Below, piece after piece: positions 1 through 9,297 of a stretch of 64,000 bases of DNA. Positions within the stretch are counted from its first letter, which is position 1. Each line of letters opens with the position of its first letter. The stretch is from Burkholderia sp. OK233. GTDB lineage: Bacteria; Pseudomonadota; Gammaproteobacteria; Burkholderiales; Burkholderiaceae. The translations under genes and the position numbers were made by a program. Location: the NCBI RefSeq assembly GCF_900230185.1, contig NZ_OCSR01000001.1:5022001-5086000 (forward strand). Direction: 5' to 3'. The notes below the pieces were generated by a model. It ran no database searches. It saw only the letters and a program-made list of their open reading frames with translations, and was not told where the DNA came from.

Positions 1-109
1 GCCGTTCAGCCGCCAGTACGATCGTCAGACAATGCTGGACGACCGCCTCGATGATCTTCACGCGCTCGAGCTCGTGCATGCTGATCGTGATGAATCCACG
101 TCCGTTCAT
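1..109 (-). pseudogene. ISNCY-type transposase, N-terminal fragment (runs off the window)
   Basis: Reading leftward from an ATG at 109, the frame gives MNGRGFITISMHELERVKII followed by EAVVQHCLTIVLAAER, and it stays open to the window edge. This helix-turn-helix start, with 'MxELxRxKxIExVxxxxLTxxxAAxRL', is typical of ISNCY/integrase-core transposases that recognise IS ends. Only the first 36 codons are inside the window, so it is not possible to tell whether the rest of the gene is intact to the left. The two direct repeats just upstream, at 173-212, fit the terminal repeats of this class of element. Confidence 0.7.
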
Positions 110-172
110 GGTCTGGCTCCGGGCTCGCTGGGATGCCGCAGCATGCGCCACAGCAGCCAGCCCGGAGCAGGA

Positions 173-212
173 AACCGGACATTTCTAATGAGCCAGAACC
201 GGACATTTCTAA
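173..212. repeat. Paired 16-bp direct repeat at the IS end
   Basis: AACCGGACATTTCTAA occurs exactly at 173-188 and again at 197-212, a 24-bp period. Similar tandem 'CCGGACATTTCTAA' repeats are a familiar sight at the ends of ISNCY/integrase-type elements in proteobacteria and probably act as transposase binding sites. The element boundary is likely just beyond, at about 217-230 (CTGACATGTTGTG). The other end of the element is outside the window. Confidence 0.65.
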
Positions 213-230
213 AAAGCCCTGACATGTTGT

Positions 231-1196
231 GATTTGATTGATTGTTGATAATTTATATTATGTAAAATCATAGATGCGCCCAAAACGACGACCGCTACGA
301 CGACGTTGGTTTGCAAAGTGACCGACGCAAGCAATCTCGACCACTAGCGCTATCTAAATCTAACCACCACGCGACTTAGTTTGGGCTTCCGGTCAACTTG
401 CGCCCAAACTTGCATCACCGTGATCAACAGGTGATCAGCGTTACTTCTTGTCAGACGCCAACCAACCTACAACTGCTCGGCGGCTGTCAACTGGCCACCT
501 TTGCCTCGCCACGAGGAACTGAGGTGTCCAGCGGACTGCCTTTCAAAGCTGCTCTCGCCTGGGAAATGACGTCTGTTGCTTGGCGCTCGAAGTATCGACT
601 CCTTGCTCGGCCGCAGCAGCCCGTGGATTGACTCGCTCAGGCGGCTTCTAGCGTGGTGGAGAAATACCAACCGGCTTCACAACTGTTACCGAGGCTCTTC
701 CCCTGCCTTCACCGATGCTTCTGCGCAGGAGCGCCCTTCCTTGATGTCGATCCACTGTCTTCACGCGCAGCACCAGCGGCCAATGGGTACGGCGTAGCGG
801 ATCACCGGTCTTCGACCGGATCCCCTACTACAAATGGGTCGCCGACCTTTACCGCTATTTGTCCCTGGGCGTTGCCGTGACTCCAGATGCGATCAATGGT
901 CATAAGGCAACAAATGATTGCCTGATTGTCTCACTCTTGTCTGGCACAACCTCAGCAACATTGAGCCCCTGTTCAATAACGTCCATGACACACCTCGTGA
1001 ATTCATCCGCGAACTTTTGACTTTCTGTCGCTCACCTGTAAATTTACCAGACCGAATAGCTGTAAGACTTTGGATGTCGGCACAGGAGTGCAGATGCGAA
1101 AGCAACCCCGGTGCCTCAGGGTTGGATTGCGGAGGATGATTGTCCTTCGTGCAACGGGCAGAAACCATATCAGAAACCTTAGCTATGCATCCACAG
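231..1196. other. Non-coding or degenerate stretch
   Basis: No open frame here has convincing protein character. The short frames on both strands lack recognisable motifs, credible ribosome-binding sites or consistent codon use. The left part (231-360) is AT-rich next to the IS end. The remainder looks like decayed sequence left between mobile-element insertions. I could not identify any gene or RNA in it. Confidence 0.5.
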
Positions 1197-1402
1197 TCAC
1201 CGGCAGTTGTGGCGCCACGGGGACGCAAAAAGCATTATCTTGGTGTCAGCCGGTGCCGTGCCAAGCAGTCCACGATGTGCAGTATGTTGGTATCGTCTCG
1301 CGACCTCAATAGCGAGCCATCGCTTGAACTCATGCAGCGTCAGCAGCATGTCCGGCGACGCAATCTCCGCCGCACAGTTGCTATCGTGGAACTGAGGTTA
1401 AG
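1197..1402 (-). pseudogene. Integrase-core (Mu/IS481-like) transposase C-terminal remnant
   Basis: Reading leftward from about 1402 there is an open frame containing SPDMLLTLHEFKRWLAIEVA followed by RRYQHTAHRGLLGTAPAD, ending at a TGA at 1199-1197. The pattern 'RWLAxExAxRYxHxxHRGLLGTxPA' is the end of the DDE core plus the Mu-type C-terminal segment of integrase-like transposases. The frame is closed by a TAA directly upstream, so the N-terminal catalytic part is missing. This is a gene fragment. Confidence 0.6.
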
Positions 1403-1409
1403 TCGGTCT

Positions 1410-1490
1410 TCATTGCACGCACAGAATGATCACATCGCGCTCAAAGTGACGTCCTGCGAACAGATCCTCCATACTCTTGAGCTTGTTCAT
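1410..1490 (-). pseudogene. IS6-family transposase N-terminal fragment
   Basis: From an ATG at 1490 the minus strand reads MNKLKSMEDLFAGRHFERDV then IILCVQ and a stop. 'LFxGRHFExxxIxLCVRWYLRYKLS' is the conserved start of IS6-family transposases. Here the frame ends at the codon where the conserved Trp-Tyr-Leu-Arg segment should begin. Only 26 codons survive. It directly abuts the Mu-like remnant at 1197-1402, which suggests nested insertion or deletion. Confidence 0.65.
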
Positions 1491-1919
1491 CGTCGGCTCT
1501 CAAAACGGTCAGCCTGACACTTTAACCGAGTCGCCTTCGCTATTTGCACCAGAGCCCTCGCCCTCATCGCCGACAAGCTCGAATTCTCGGCCTTCAACTT
1601 ACATGCTTCGTAATCCGCATTACCTACTCTACTCTTTGCAATTGCGAGGGAAGTTCACTCAAACGCACCGTCAAGAATCGGTGGCCAACTATTGCCGGTT
1701 ACTCCCCATAGAAAAATAAATCATCCGCAGACCTTTGCGTGCGCCCTTCAAGGGGTTCCCCCGACTTCAGCAAATCCATCACGCCGCCGTAATGCCAGAT
1801 ACATAGGCATGCACGCGGCATCAGAGATCCCCTTCCGAGCATTGTTGTCCGCAAACAGGCGGCCAGGAGCAGATCGGTCGCCCTTTTCGACTTTTCTCTC
1901 TGTAATTGGAATCCGTATG

Positions 1920-3533
1920 ATGAATTTCAGAAATTTGACCGTCAAGGCAAAGCTTTGGTCGGGTTTCGGCGTGCTCGCCGCGCTCGTACTGATCGTTTCG
2001 GGCCTGGCCGTAAAGTCACTGACAGATTCGAGCGAGCGGTTTTCACGGTATGTCTCGGGCATCAGCGCGCGCGCCGACATGGCGGCACGCGTCCGAACCG
2101 CTGTGGACAGACGCGCCATTGCCGCACGCAATATGGCTCTGGCCACTAAACCGGAAGATTTCCAGGTGGAGAAGGCTGCCGAAGCGCAGGCCCAGGATGA
2201 TGTACAGTCGCGCCTCCAAAAGCTCAATGAAATGATTGCGAGTGCCACGGATACCAGCGAAAAAGCGCGTAACCTCGTGGCCGAGATCAACCGGATTGAG
2301 ACAGCCTATGGTCCGGTAGCAAAAGAGATTGTCGCGCTTGCCGTTGCCAACAGGCGCGACGAGGCGGTCGAAAAGATAAACCATGAATGCAGGCCACTTC
2401 TGGCTGCCCTTGTCAAGGCGACAAACGACTACACGGACTACACGCGTGGACGCGCGGAGCAGATCGTTCAACAGGGTGTCGACCACTGCGACAATCAGCG
2501 CAATGTGTTGATTACCATCTCTCTGGCAGCCGTATTTATGGCAATCGTGGCTGGCGTGCTGATCGTACGTAGCTTGACGCGTGCGCTGGGGGCCGAGCCG
2601 GGCGTCTTGAGCGAAGTCACGCAACGTGTCGCGGAAGGTGATCTCAGCCCCGTCAAAGGGGCGAAGGAAGCTCCTGCCGGAAGCGTGCTGGCGTCAATGG
2701 GTGTGATGCAGGAAAGTCTAGTCCGGCTGATCGGCGAGGTTCGCACGGCCGCAGACAGTATCGCGACCGGCTCAAGCCAGATCGCGTCGGGCAACGTGGA
2801 CCTGTCATCCCGAACCGAACAGCAGGCGTCATCATTGCAGGAAACGGCTGCTAGCATGGAGGAACTGACTTCAACCGTCAGACAAAACGCGGAGAATGCG
2901 CAGCAGGCGAGTGGCTTGTCGGCAAACGCCTCGGAAGTCTCCCGAAAGGGTAATGAGGTCGTGAATAGGGTAGCCGATACGATGGGTGCTATCAGCCAGA
3001 GTTCGACGAAAATCGCCGAGATCACTGGCATCATCGAAGGCATTGCATTCCAGACCAACATCCTCGCGTTGAACGCAGCGGTCGAAGCCGCGCGCGCGGG
3101 CGAGCAGGGACGCGGATTCGCCGTTGTCGCGACCGAAGTGCGCAACCTCGCGCAACGCTCGTCCAGTGCGGCAAAGGAAATCAAGGATCTGATCAATACA
3201 TCCGTGCAGAAGATCCGCGACGGCTCGGCACTTGCCAGCGACGCCGGGAAAACGATGGCAGAGGTCACGCAGGCCATCGCACGCGTGACCGACATCATGG
3301 GCGAGATTGCTGCTGCGTCCGGGGAGCAAAGCCGCGGCATTGAGCAAGTCAATCAGGCGATCACGCAGATGGACGAGGTGACCCAACAAAACGCGGCATT
3401 AGTGGAGGAAGCGGCGGCTGCTTCGCAATCGCTTGAAAATCAGGGACGGCAACTGAATCAAGCAATTTCCTTCTTCCGTTTGGATCCCGGAACACTCGAC
3501 CTTCCTGCGAATGCGACGGTATTCCAGCAGTAA
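1920..3533 (+). CDS. Methyl-accepting chemotaxis protein
   Basis: Inner-membrane chemoreceptor of 537 aa that would signal through CheW and CheA to the flagellar motor. A first membrane helix at about residues 9-30 is followed by a periplasmic four-helix ligand domain (about 31-190), a second helix near 195-216, a HAMP linker and a long cytoplasmic coiled coil. The hairpin tip carries the hallmark GIIEGIAFQTNILALNAAVE motif at about 370-390. No C-terminal CheR-docking pentapeptide of the NWETF type is present; the end is NATVFQQ. The longer frame upstream has no good start. ATG at 1917 or 1920 precedes the first charged and membrane segments, and I chose 1920. No chemotaxis genes are adjacent, so it is an orphan receptor with unknown ligand. 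Confidence 0.93.
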   Translation: MNFRNLTVKAKLWSGFGVLAALVLIVSGLAVKSLTDSSERFSRYVSGISARADMAARVRTAVDRRAIAARNMALATKPEDFQVEKAAEAQAQDDVQSRLQKLNEMIASATDTSEKARNLVAEINRIETAYGPVAKEIVALAVANRRDEAVEKINHECRPLLAALVKATNDYTDYTRGRAEQIVQQGVDHCDNQRNVLITISLAAVFMAIVAGVLIVRSLTRALGAEPGVLSEVTQRVAEGDLSPVKGAKEAPAGSVLASMGVMQESLVRLIGEVRTAADSIATGSSQIASGNVDLSSRTEQQASSLQETAASMEELTSTVRQNAENAQQASGLSANASEVSRKGNEVVNRVADTMGAISQSSTKIAEITGIIEGIAFQTNILALNAAVEAARAGEQGRGFAVVATEVRNLAQRSSSAAKEIKDLINTSVQKIRDGSALASDAGKTMAEVTQAIARVTDIMGEIAAASGEQSRGIEQVNQAITQMDEVTQQNAALVEEAAAASQSLENQGRQLNQAISFFRLDPGTLDLPANATVFQQ

Positions 3534-3581
3534 CGCATGCCTTGAGGGCGACTCGACGAGCAAGTCTCTACGATGGACGCT

Positions 3582-3770
3582 TCACGGCTGGCGAGTGCGA
3601 ACGCCCGTGGTCAGTTCGAGCTGGTTGGTCGCGCCGAACGTGGATCTGACGGTGTAGCCGCCATGCAGCTTCATGTAGTCGCCGGCCAGATACACTTCAG
3701 TACGCTTGGACAGGTGATAGAACGCCGACCAGTACAGCGTTTCCTTTTCAGTCGCAAACTTCGGAATTCG
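3582..3770 (-). pseudogene. Gram-negative porin, C-terminal remnant
   Basis: The minus-strand frame ending at the TGA at 3584-3582 reads KFATEKETLYWSAFYHLSKR, TEVYLAGDYMKLHGGYTVRS and TFGATNQLELTTGVRTRQP. This is the last beta-strands of a Burkholderiales trimeric porin: the 'YxLSKRTxVYxxxDYxK' segment is diagnostic and is also seen in the intact porin at 56460-57578. Upstream, the sequence changes into the end of the DUF3422 gene in another frame, so roughly 300 N-terminal residues are absent. The terminal aromatic residue expected for outer-membrane assembly is also missing. It is a broken gene scar. Confidence 0.75.
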
Positions 3771-5067
3771 GTCTTCCGGATGTCTGGGATGTCAGCCATT
3801 CCGATTTGCGCACCGCGTGTCTACCTTTGCTACGCCGGATGGTGAGCATGACCAGCAAGACGACCGGGACGATCAGGAGCCCTTCGGCCAGTTCCGGATC
3901 GAGCGGAAAATGCAGTATATGAAGCGCCTTGAATCCTGCCGACGTCAGGGAGAGCACGTAGTACGAGATGGCGGCGACAGACAGACCCTCGACCGCGTGT
4001 TGTAGCCTCAACTGACTTCGCGCGGTCTGATTCATGCCTTCCAGTAACCGGGTCGTGTCCTCTTCCTGCGCGAGATTGACGCGCGTGCGCAGCAGATCGA
4101 CGGCTCTCGCCACCCGTCCAGCGACTTGTTCGTGGCGCGTCCAGATGGCCTTGCACGTCTCCATCGCGGGGGCGAAGCGCCGCTCCATGAATTCCGCGAT
4201 CGTCGGCATCCCTTCGATGCGTTCTTCGCGCAGTTCCTGAATGCGGGCAAGCACGAGTTTTTCATAGGCACGCGACGCGCTGAAGCGCCCGCTCGAGCCC
4301 GCCAGCGACTCGACGCGCACGGCAAGATGCGTCAGGCGCACCAGCAACTCGGCATCGGTGCGGCGCCCCTGACTCAGGTCCATGCTGTGCATTAACGGCT
4401 GAAGCGCTGACTGCAATTCGTCGAGAGTTCTGCCCAGTTCGCGGGCGACCGGCAGCGCAAGCAAGGCCATCATCCTGTATGTCTCGATCTCGTAGAGGCG
4501 CTGCAGGAGACGTCCGCCCTGCTCTTCCCGAAAGCCATCGTCGATCACGAGAAACCGCGAGAAGCCGTCGGGCCGGATGGTCCAATCGCAGTAAACCTGT
4601 CCGCCTCCCAGTACCTTGCCGCCTACCAGAATTGGACCATCGATCCATTGCCGCACGTTCTGGCGTGCCGCACCGGCTGCGTCGCCCGCCACGAGTTCCA
4701 TCCGGATCGCGACGAACCGCTTGCCTTCAAAACTGTGAAACCACTCGGATGGAACGTGTTCCGCCGGCAGATCGGAGAAGTAGTCCGCGTCATGGCGTTG
4801 CGCGACAAACGTGAAAGTGGAGAATTCCGTGTGCCTCTCCCACTTCAACTGCTTTTCCTCATTCCACCGTGCCGAGTAATGCGTCGTTCCGTCGAGAGGA
4901 ACCTCCAGGCCGGTCAGTCTGCACAGCGATCGAAGGAGTGCTTCGTGAATCGAAAGATCACCATCGGAATAGATGGCAAAGTGCGCGAGCGCCACCGGCC
5001 CACCGATCCGTAGAAATGGCCGCGCGTGCAACTCGCGCGCGAGGCTGGCGCGCAGGAAATGATCCAT
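3748..5067 (-). CDS. DUF3422 family membrane protein
   Basis: 439-aa protein of the DUF3422 family, whose function is not established. The N-terminus (MDHFLRASLARELHARPFLR) and the 'ELHxRPF' start are typical of the family. The middle is a long soluble alpha-helical region, and two membrane helices lie near the C-terminus (about 355-375 and 390-410: SYYVLSLTSAGF..., LLIVPVVLLVMLTI). The last ten residues (SGRPNSEVCD) come from DNA that in another frame is porin sequence. The original stop was therefore probably lost when the porin remnant was joined, giving a slightly altered tail. No operon partner is visible. Confidence 0.85.
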   Translation of the reverse strand: MDHFLRASLARELHARPFLRIGGPVALAHFAIYSDGDLSIHEALLRSLCRLTGLEVPLDGTTHYSARWNEEKQLKWERHTEFSTFTFVAQRHDADYFSDLPAEHVPSEWFHSFEGKRFVAIRMELVAGDAAGAARQNVRQWIDGPILVGGKVLGGGQVYCDWTIRPDGFSRFLVIDDGFREEQGGRLLQRLYEIETYRMMALLALPVARELGRTLDELQSALQPLMHSMDLSQGRRTDAELLVRLTHLAVRVESLAGSSGRFSASRAYEKLVLARIQELREERIEGMPTIAEFMERRFAPAMETCKAIWTRHEQVAGRVARAVDLLRTRVNLAQEEDTTRLLEGMNQTARSQLRLQHAVEGLSVAAISYYVLSLTSAGFKALHILHFPLDPELAEGLLIVPVVLLVMLTIRRSKGRHAVRKSEWLTSQTSGRPNSEVCD

Positions 5068-5174
5068 GGTTGATCGTCTTTCTGATTGTTGTCCGCGTTG
5101 CCTGGCATACGGTATGCGCCTACGTCACCGATGACCCCATTGCCGATGAAGGCGATCAAGCTCGACGAACAGCA

Positions 5175-6029
5175 CTACCATGAACTCACGAAGGCGAGGA
5201 CAAGCCGGTTGAATACCCCGGGCTTCGCGACGTTCATCCCATGCGATGCGCCCGCGATGGTTTGTTTTTCCGCGTGGTCGACCCAGCCCGCCAGCTTGTC
5301 GACGTTGTTGCGAAACATACGAGGGCTCTTTTCGCCCTCGATCAGCAACGTCCTGCACTGCACGTCACGCGCTGCGTCACGTGAATACGCCGGCAACGGA
5401 TCGCGAAACTGTTTCGGCAGCGTGGCGGCATTGTCGATCGCCATTGTGCGGAAACCGGCGGGACTCTTGCGCCAGAACCCGGGCATGCTCACCGAGTCGA
5501 CGAAGAGTTCCAGTCCGGCGTCAATCGCACCGCTTTCAATTAAATCAGCGACTTTGGCGCGAAGGACGTTGGTCGCAGGTGGCAGCGAGGCTTCCGGCAT
5601 CCCATCGATCTGCAACGGACCACCCGGATCAGCGAGCGTCAACGTCTTCACCAAACGCGGATACTCGCGCGCCAAGTGGAATGCAACGCACCCTCCCCGC
5701 GAGTGCCCCACCAGATGAACCGGCCCGAGGTCCATTGCCGCAATGAATTCGGCGAGTTCCGCGACATGCGTCTTCCAGCCAAATTCTCCTTGAATGCAGG
5801 CATCGTCAGCCGGCCAGTAGTGGCTGAGGCTAGCCGAAATGCAGAGGAAATGCTTCGAAAGGAATTCGGTTTGACTGCTCCAATAGCGGTAATCGCAAAG
5901 CGATCCGTGCACGAAAACCAGCGGCTCTCCCGAACCACTGATCACATAGGGCACGCAGATGCCGGAGGGCACGGTGGCAAAGCACAACTCTGGGACTGAA
6001 AGTATTGAAGGGTCGGTTCGCGCGTTCAT
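5175..6029 (-). CDS. Alpha/beta hydrolase
   Basis: 284-aa soluble alpha/beta-hydrolase-fold enzyme. It has the oxyanion HGS segment (VFVHGSLCDYRYW), the nucleophile elbow GHSRGG (about residue 100) and a C-terminal catalytic His in GASHGM. The ATG at 6029 is preferred over the further upstream start because AAAGGAG sits 8 nt before it. It is transcribed away from the LysR-type regulator at 6119, with an inverted repeat between them. This classic arrangement suggests the regulator controls it. The substrate cannot be read from sequence; esters or lactones are likely for this family. Confidence 0.85.
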   Translation of the reverse strand: MNARTDPSILSVPELCFATVPSGICVPYVISGSGEPLVFVHGSLCDYRYWSSQTEFLSKHFLCISASLSHYWPADDACIQGEFGWKTHVAELAEFIAAMDLGPVHLVGHSRGGCVAFHLAREYPRLVKTLTLADPGGPLQIDGMPEASLPPATNVLRAKVADLIESGAIDAGLELFVDSVSMPGFWRKSPAGFRTMAIDNAATLPKQFRDPLPAYSRDAARDVQCRTLLIEGEKSPRMFRNNVDKLAGWVDHAEKQTIAGASHGMNVAKPGVFNRLVLAFVSSW

Positions 6030-6091
6030 GCATGGGCTCCTTTCCAGCACTATGCACGATGCGGAAATCTAAGAAAATCGCGTAATATTGA

Positions 6092-6118
6092 TGGTATCTA
6101 TCGATTTATCTGATACCA
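6092..6118. promoter_or_regulatory. Candidate LysR operator in the divergent promoter
   Basis: A perfect inverted repeat, TGGTATC at 6092-6098 and GATACCA at 6112-6118 with a 13-nt spacer, lies between the hydrolase and the LysR gene and ends right at the LysR start codon. LysR-type regulators bind interrupted dyads of the T-N11-A class in such divergent promoters. Its position over the start codon would suit autorepression. This is inferred from position and symmetry. Confidence 0.5.
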
Positions 6119-6970
6119 ATGAAAGCACTTGATCTGGACGTTCTGACAATGATCGTGGCCGTGGCCGACACGGGGAACATCAGTCGCGCGGCGGAAGTCG
6201 TCCATCGCTCGCAATCGGCGGTGAGCATGCAGATCAAAACCCTCGAAACCGCGCTCGGCAAGCCGCTTTTCGTGCGCAAGCCGAGAAGCGTGACCCCGAC
6301 GCAAGATGGCGAAGTCCTGCTGATTTTCGCGCGGCGCATGCTCGCCTTGCGCGATGAAGCCTGGGCGGCGGTGGTCCGTCCCGACGTAACCGGCCGGGTC
6401 GTCATCGGTGTGCCCGACGACTATGCGTCGTCACTGCTGCCGTCGATCCTCAAGAAATTTTCCGCTACCTATCCGAAGGTCGAGATTCAGGTCGTCGGGC
6501 TGCCGAGCGTGGCGCTCGCGCCCATGGTGAAGGACGGATCAGTCGACCTTGTCTGCGGGACACGTGTAAAGGGTCTCTCGGGCGAGTTCATCCGGCTCGA
6601 ACCGATGGTCTGGGCCGCGGCGGCCAGCGCACATGACATCTGGCGCGAGAGGCCGCTGCCCATTGCCGTGTTCCTGCCGGGCAGCGTCGCTCGGGAAAAT
6701 GCGATCCGCAGTCTCGAACGGGCGAAGATTACCTATCGGACCTCTTATGAGAGCCCGAGCCTGATGGGCCTTCTCAGCATGGTCGAAGCGGGACTCGCGG
6801 TGGCACCGCTCGCGCAATGTGCGGTTCCCGCTCACTTGACCTTGCTCGGCCATGCGCAGGGCTTGCCCGAGATCGCCGCGTTGGAGGTCATACTTGCGCG
6901 GAGCGCCAAATCGAAGCGGCCGCCATGCGACTTTCTTGCCGAAAAGATCATGTCGGAACTGCGGCGTTAG
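6119..6970 (+). CDS. LysR-family transcriptional regulator
   Basis: 283-aa LysR-type regulator. Residues 1-60 form the winged helix-turn-helix (DLDVLTMIVAVADTGNISRA with SQSAVSMQIKTLE as recognition helix). Residues about 90-280 are the type 2 periplasmic-binding-like effector domain (VTGRVVIGVPDDYASSLLPS and following). The conserved 'SxxSxQIxxLExxLGxxLFxR' pattern is complete. No clear Shine-Dalgarno precedes the ATG at 6119; the operator dyad occupies that place. It probably controls the divergent hydrolase at 5175-6029 and itself. The effector is unknown. Confidence 0.9.
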   Translation: MKALDLDVLTMIVAVADTGNISRAAEVVHRSQSAVSMQIKTLETALGKPLFVRKPRSVTPTQDGEVLLIFARRMLALRDEAWAAVVRPDVTGRVVIGVPDDYASSLLPSILKKFSATYPKVEIQVVGLPSVALAPMVKDGSVDLVCGTRVKGLSGEFIRLEPMVWAAAASAHDIWRERPLPIAVFLPGSVARENAIRSLERAKITYRTSYESPSLMGLLSMVEAGLAVAPLAQCAVPAHLTLLGHAQGLPEIAALEVILARSAKSKRPPCDFLAEKIMSELRR

Positions 6971-7286
6971 TCGCACGGAGCAGCGTGTCGACACCGTTGC
7001 CCTTCAACGCGATCAATAGCGATGCGAACGTGGCCTGCCAGGGTGCGCCGGCCCCACGGCTGTGCGCGGATTGCGGGCGCGGCGCCGTGCACGGTCATGC
7101 CGCCCTCGTTCGCCCAGATGAGACGCGCGAGGGTTCGCCGTATGTCGCAGGTGGGCCTCTCCACCCCCCTCTGAAACTGACGACGGCGTGGCGTTGCCGT
7201 CGTCATGGCGAGCGAAAAAAGTATCGCCGGGCTTGATCACGGCCAGCATGGTTTTGAGTCTCTTCATCATGAAACTTCAGTCTCCT
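6971..7286. other. Gap between LysR gene and nitrate reductase fragment
   Basis: Short frames exist on the minus strand (for example one starting MMKRLKTMLAVIKPGDTFFA at 7270), but they change character within 30 codons and match nothing I recognise. They may be the start of a gene that originally followed the nitrate reductase and has since been broken. No terminator or RNA structure is clear. Confidence 0.35.
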
Positions 7287-9297
7287 TCAAGCTGTGCTCA
7301 ACCGTTCCAGTTCGGTGTCGACCAGCAATTTCTTCAGTTCCGGCACGCAGGACCCGCAGTTGCCGCCGGCCTTCAGACACGCGGTGATTTCCGCCGCGGT
7401 CTTTAGCCCTTGCTCACGGATCGCGGTGCAGATCGTATTGCGTCCCACACCGAAACACGAGCAGACCGTGGGCCCCGTATCGACACCCTTGCCAATCGGC
7501 TGTCCGACCAGCAGACCAGCACGGTCCTCTTCGTCGAGTCTGTCCTTGCCGAACAAGCCCGCGAGCCACGTACGCGACGGCAACTCGGGGCGCGCCGATA
7601 CGAAGATGCAACTCTCGATATGCTCGTCGACCAGATGCACGGCGCGATAGATGCCCGCCGTCCTGTCCTCGTACTCCAGCCAGTCGGCGTGCGGATCGTC
7701 GATCCCGAACAGCGCTTGCGCCCAGCCGCCGTGATCGGTAAGCGGCTTGCGCCCCGCGAGTTCGTAGCGCACGAACTGCGCGCCGTGGACACGCGTCCAG
7801 TAGGTCATGCCGTCCAGCACTGGGGCGTGACGGCTCAACGAGAAACCGTGCCAGGCGACGTCGAACCTGTCGACGCGAACCGGCGTATGTTTAAACTCGG
7901 GCTCTCCGGAGACCGGATCGACCTCGGGATTCACCACCGCGCCGACACGCGCGTCGGACGCCACCTGATCATTCCAGTGAATCGGCACGAACACACTGCC
8001 TCGCGACATGCCTCCGCCATGCTGCACACGTGCCACCATCGTGCCCCAACGGCTCGACACACGCGCGAGTTCACCTTCCCGCACGCCGCACGACAGCGCG
8101 TCCTGCGGATGCAAATCGACGAATGCTTCCGTAACGTGGGCGGCGAGTTTCTCCGACTTGCCCGTGCGGGTCATCGTGTGCCATTGGTCGCGCACCCGGC
8201 CGGTATTCAGCGTAAGCGGATACTCGTCGTCCGGCGCGTGGATCGGTGCACGCGGCGGTGTCGCGACGAAACGCGCCTTGCCGTCTGCGTGCGCATAGCA
8301 GCGATCACCGAAGAGGCGCGCGGTACCGCGCTGCGCTGCGCCGTTCACCGCCAGTGCCGGCCACTGGATGGGCTGCAGCGCGTCGTAACGCTCACGGCCA
8401 AGCGCGACGAGGCCGCTCAGATTGAACACACGCGGCACATCGCCTGCGACGTGTCCGTTATTCATTTTCCCTTGGCTGTCAGTGGTTTCGCCACCGTTGC
8501 CCGGCTCGTTGCCGGCCTCGTTGCGATAGGCACTCAGTCGCGCATGCTCGTCGAAGATCTCATGCGGAGCCGAAAAATCGAAGCCGGCATACCCCATGCG
8601 CTGCGCGACGTCGCAGATGATCCGCCAGTCCGCGCGTGCTTCGCCCGGTGCCGGCAGGAACGCCCGCTGGCGCGAAATCCTGCGCTCGGAGTTGGTGACC
8701 GTGCCGTCTTTCTCACCCCAGCCGAGCGCCGGCAGCAAGACGTCGGCAAACACATTGGTGTCCGTGTTTTCAACGATGTCAGAGCTGACGACGAGCTCAC
8801 AGCGCGCGAGCGCACGCTTCGCCTGATCGCCATCGGGCAGGCTCACAACCGGGTTCGTGCCCATGATCCAGACAGCCTTGATCCGGCCGGTCTCGATCGC
8901 CCCGAACAGCTCGACCGCCTTGAGTCCTGGCCGCTGTGCGATGGCGGGCGAGCCCCAGAAAGTCTGCACGAGTTCCCGATGCCGCGGATTGTCGAGCTCC
9001 AGGTGTGCCGCCAGCATGTTTGCGAGGCCGCCCACTTCACGTCCGCCCATCGCGTTCGGCTGCCCGGTAAACGAGAACGGACCCATCCCCGGCTTACCGA
9101 TGCGGCCTGTCAGCAGATGGCAATTGATGATGCTGTTGACCTTGTCAGTCCCGGAAGTCGACTGGTTCACGCCCTGGGAATACACCGTCACCACCCGCTC
9201 GGTCCGCGCGAAGAGTCGATAGAACTCGAGCAGATCGTGTGGGTCGATCTTGCAGGCCTTCGCGCACTGCGTGAGGTCAAAACCGTTCGCCGCGTCA
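7287..9297 (-). pseudogene. nasA: Assimilatory nitrate reductase catalytic subunit, 5'-truncated
   Basis: The C-terminal two-thirds (about 670 codons) of a NasA-type molybdopterin oxidoreductase. The signature region YSQGVNQSTSGTDKVNSIIN and GPFSFTGQPNAMGGREVGGL binds the bis-MGD cofactor. The molydopterin dinucleotide-binding domain follows (YPLTLNTGRVRDQWHTMTRT). The tail is a BFD-like [2Fe-2S] domain with VCSCFGVG...GGNCGSCVPELKKLL. The frame can be read back to DAANGFDLTQCAKACKIDPH at about 9297, where homology stops and an in-frame TGA lies a few codons further. The N-terminal [4Fe-4S] domain and about 250 residues are missing, so it cannot be a functional nitrate reductase. Confidence 0.85.

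Noticed and set aside
918..1139. 73-codon plus frame (MPDCLTLVWHNLSNIEPLFN)
   Set aside because: Some protein-like character, but no start signal, family or continuity; it lies in transposon debris.
2495..3352. 285-codon minus frame under the chemoreceptor gene
   Set aside because: Antisense to the highly conserved methyl-accepting domain; no independent features.
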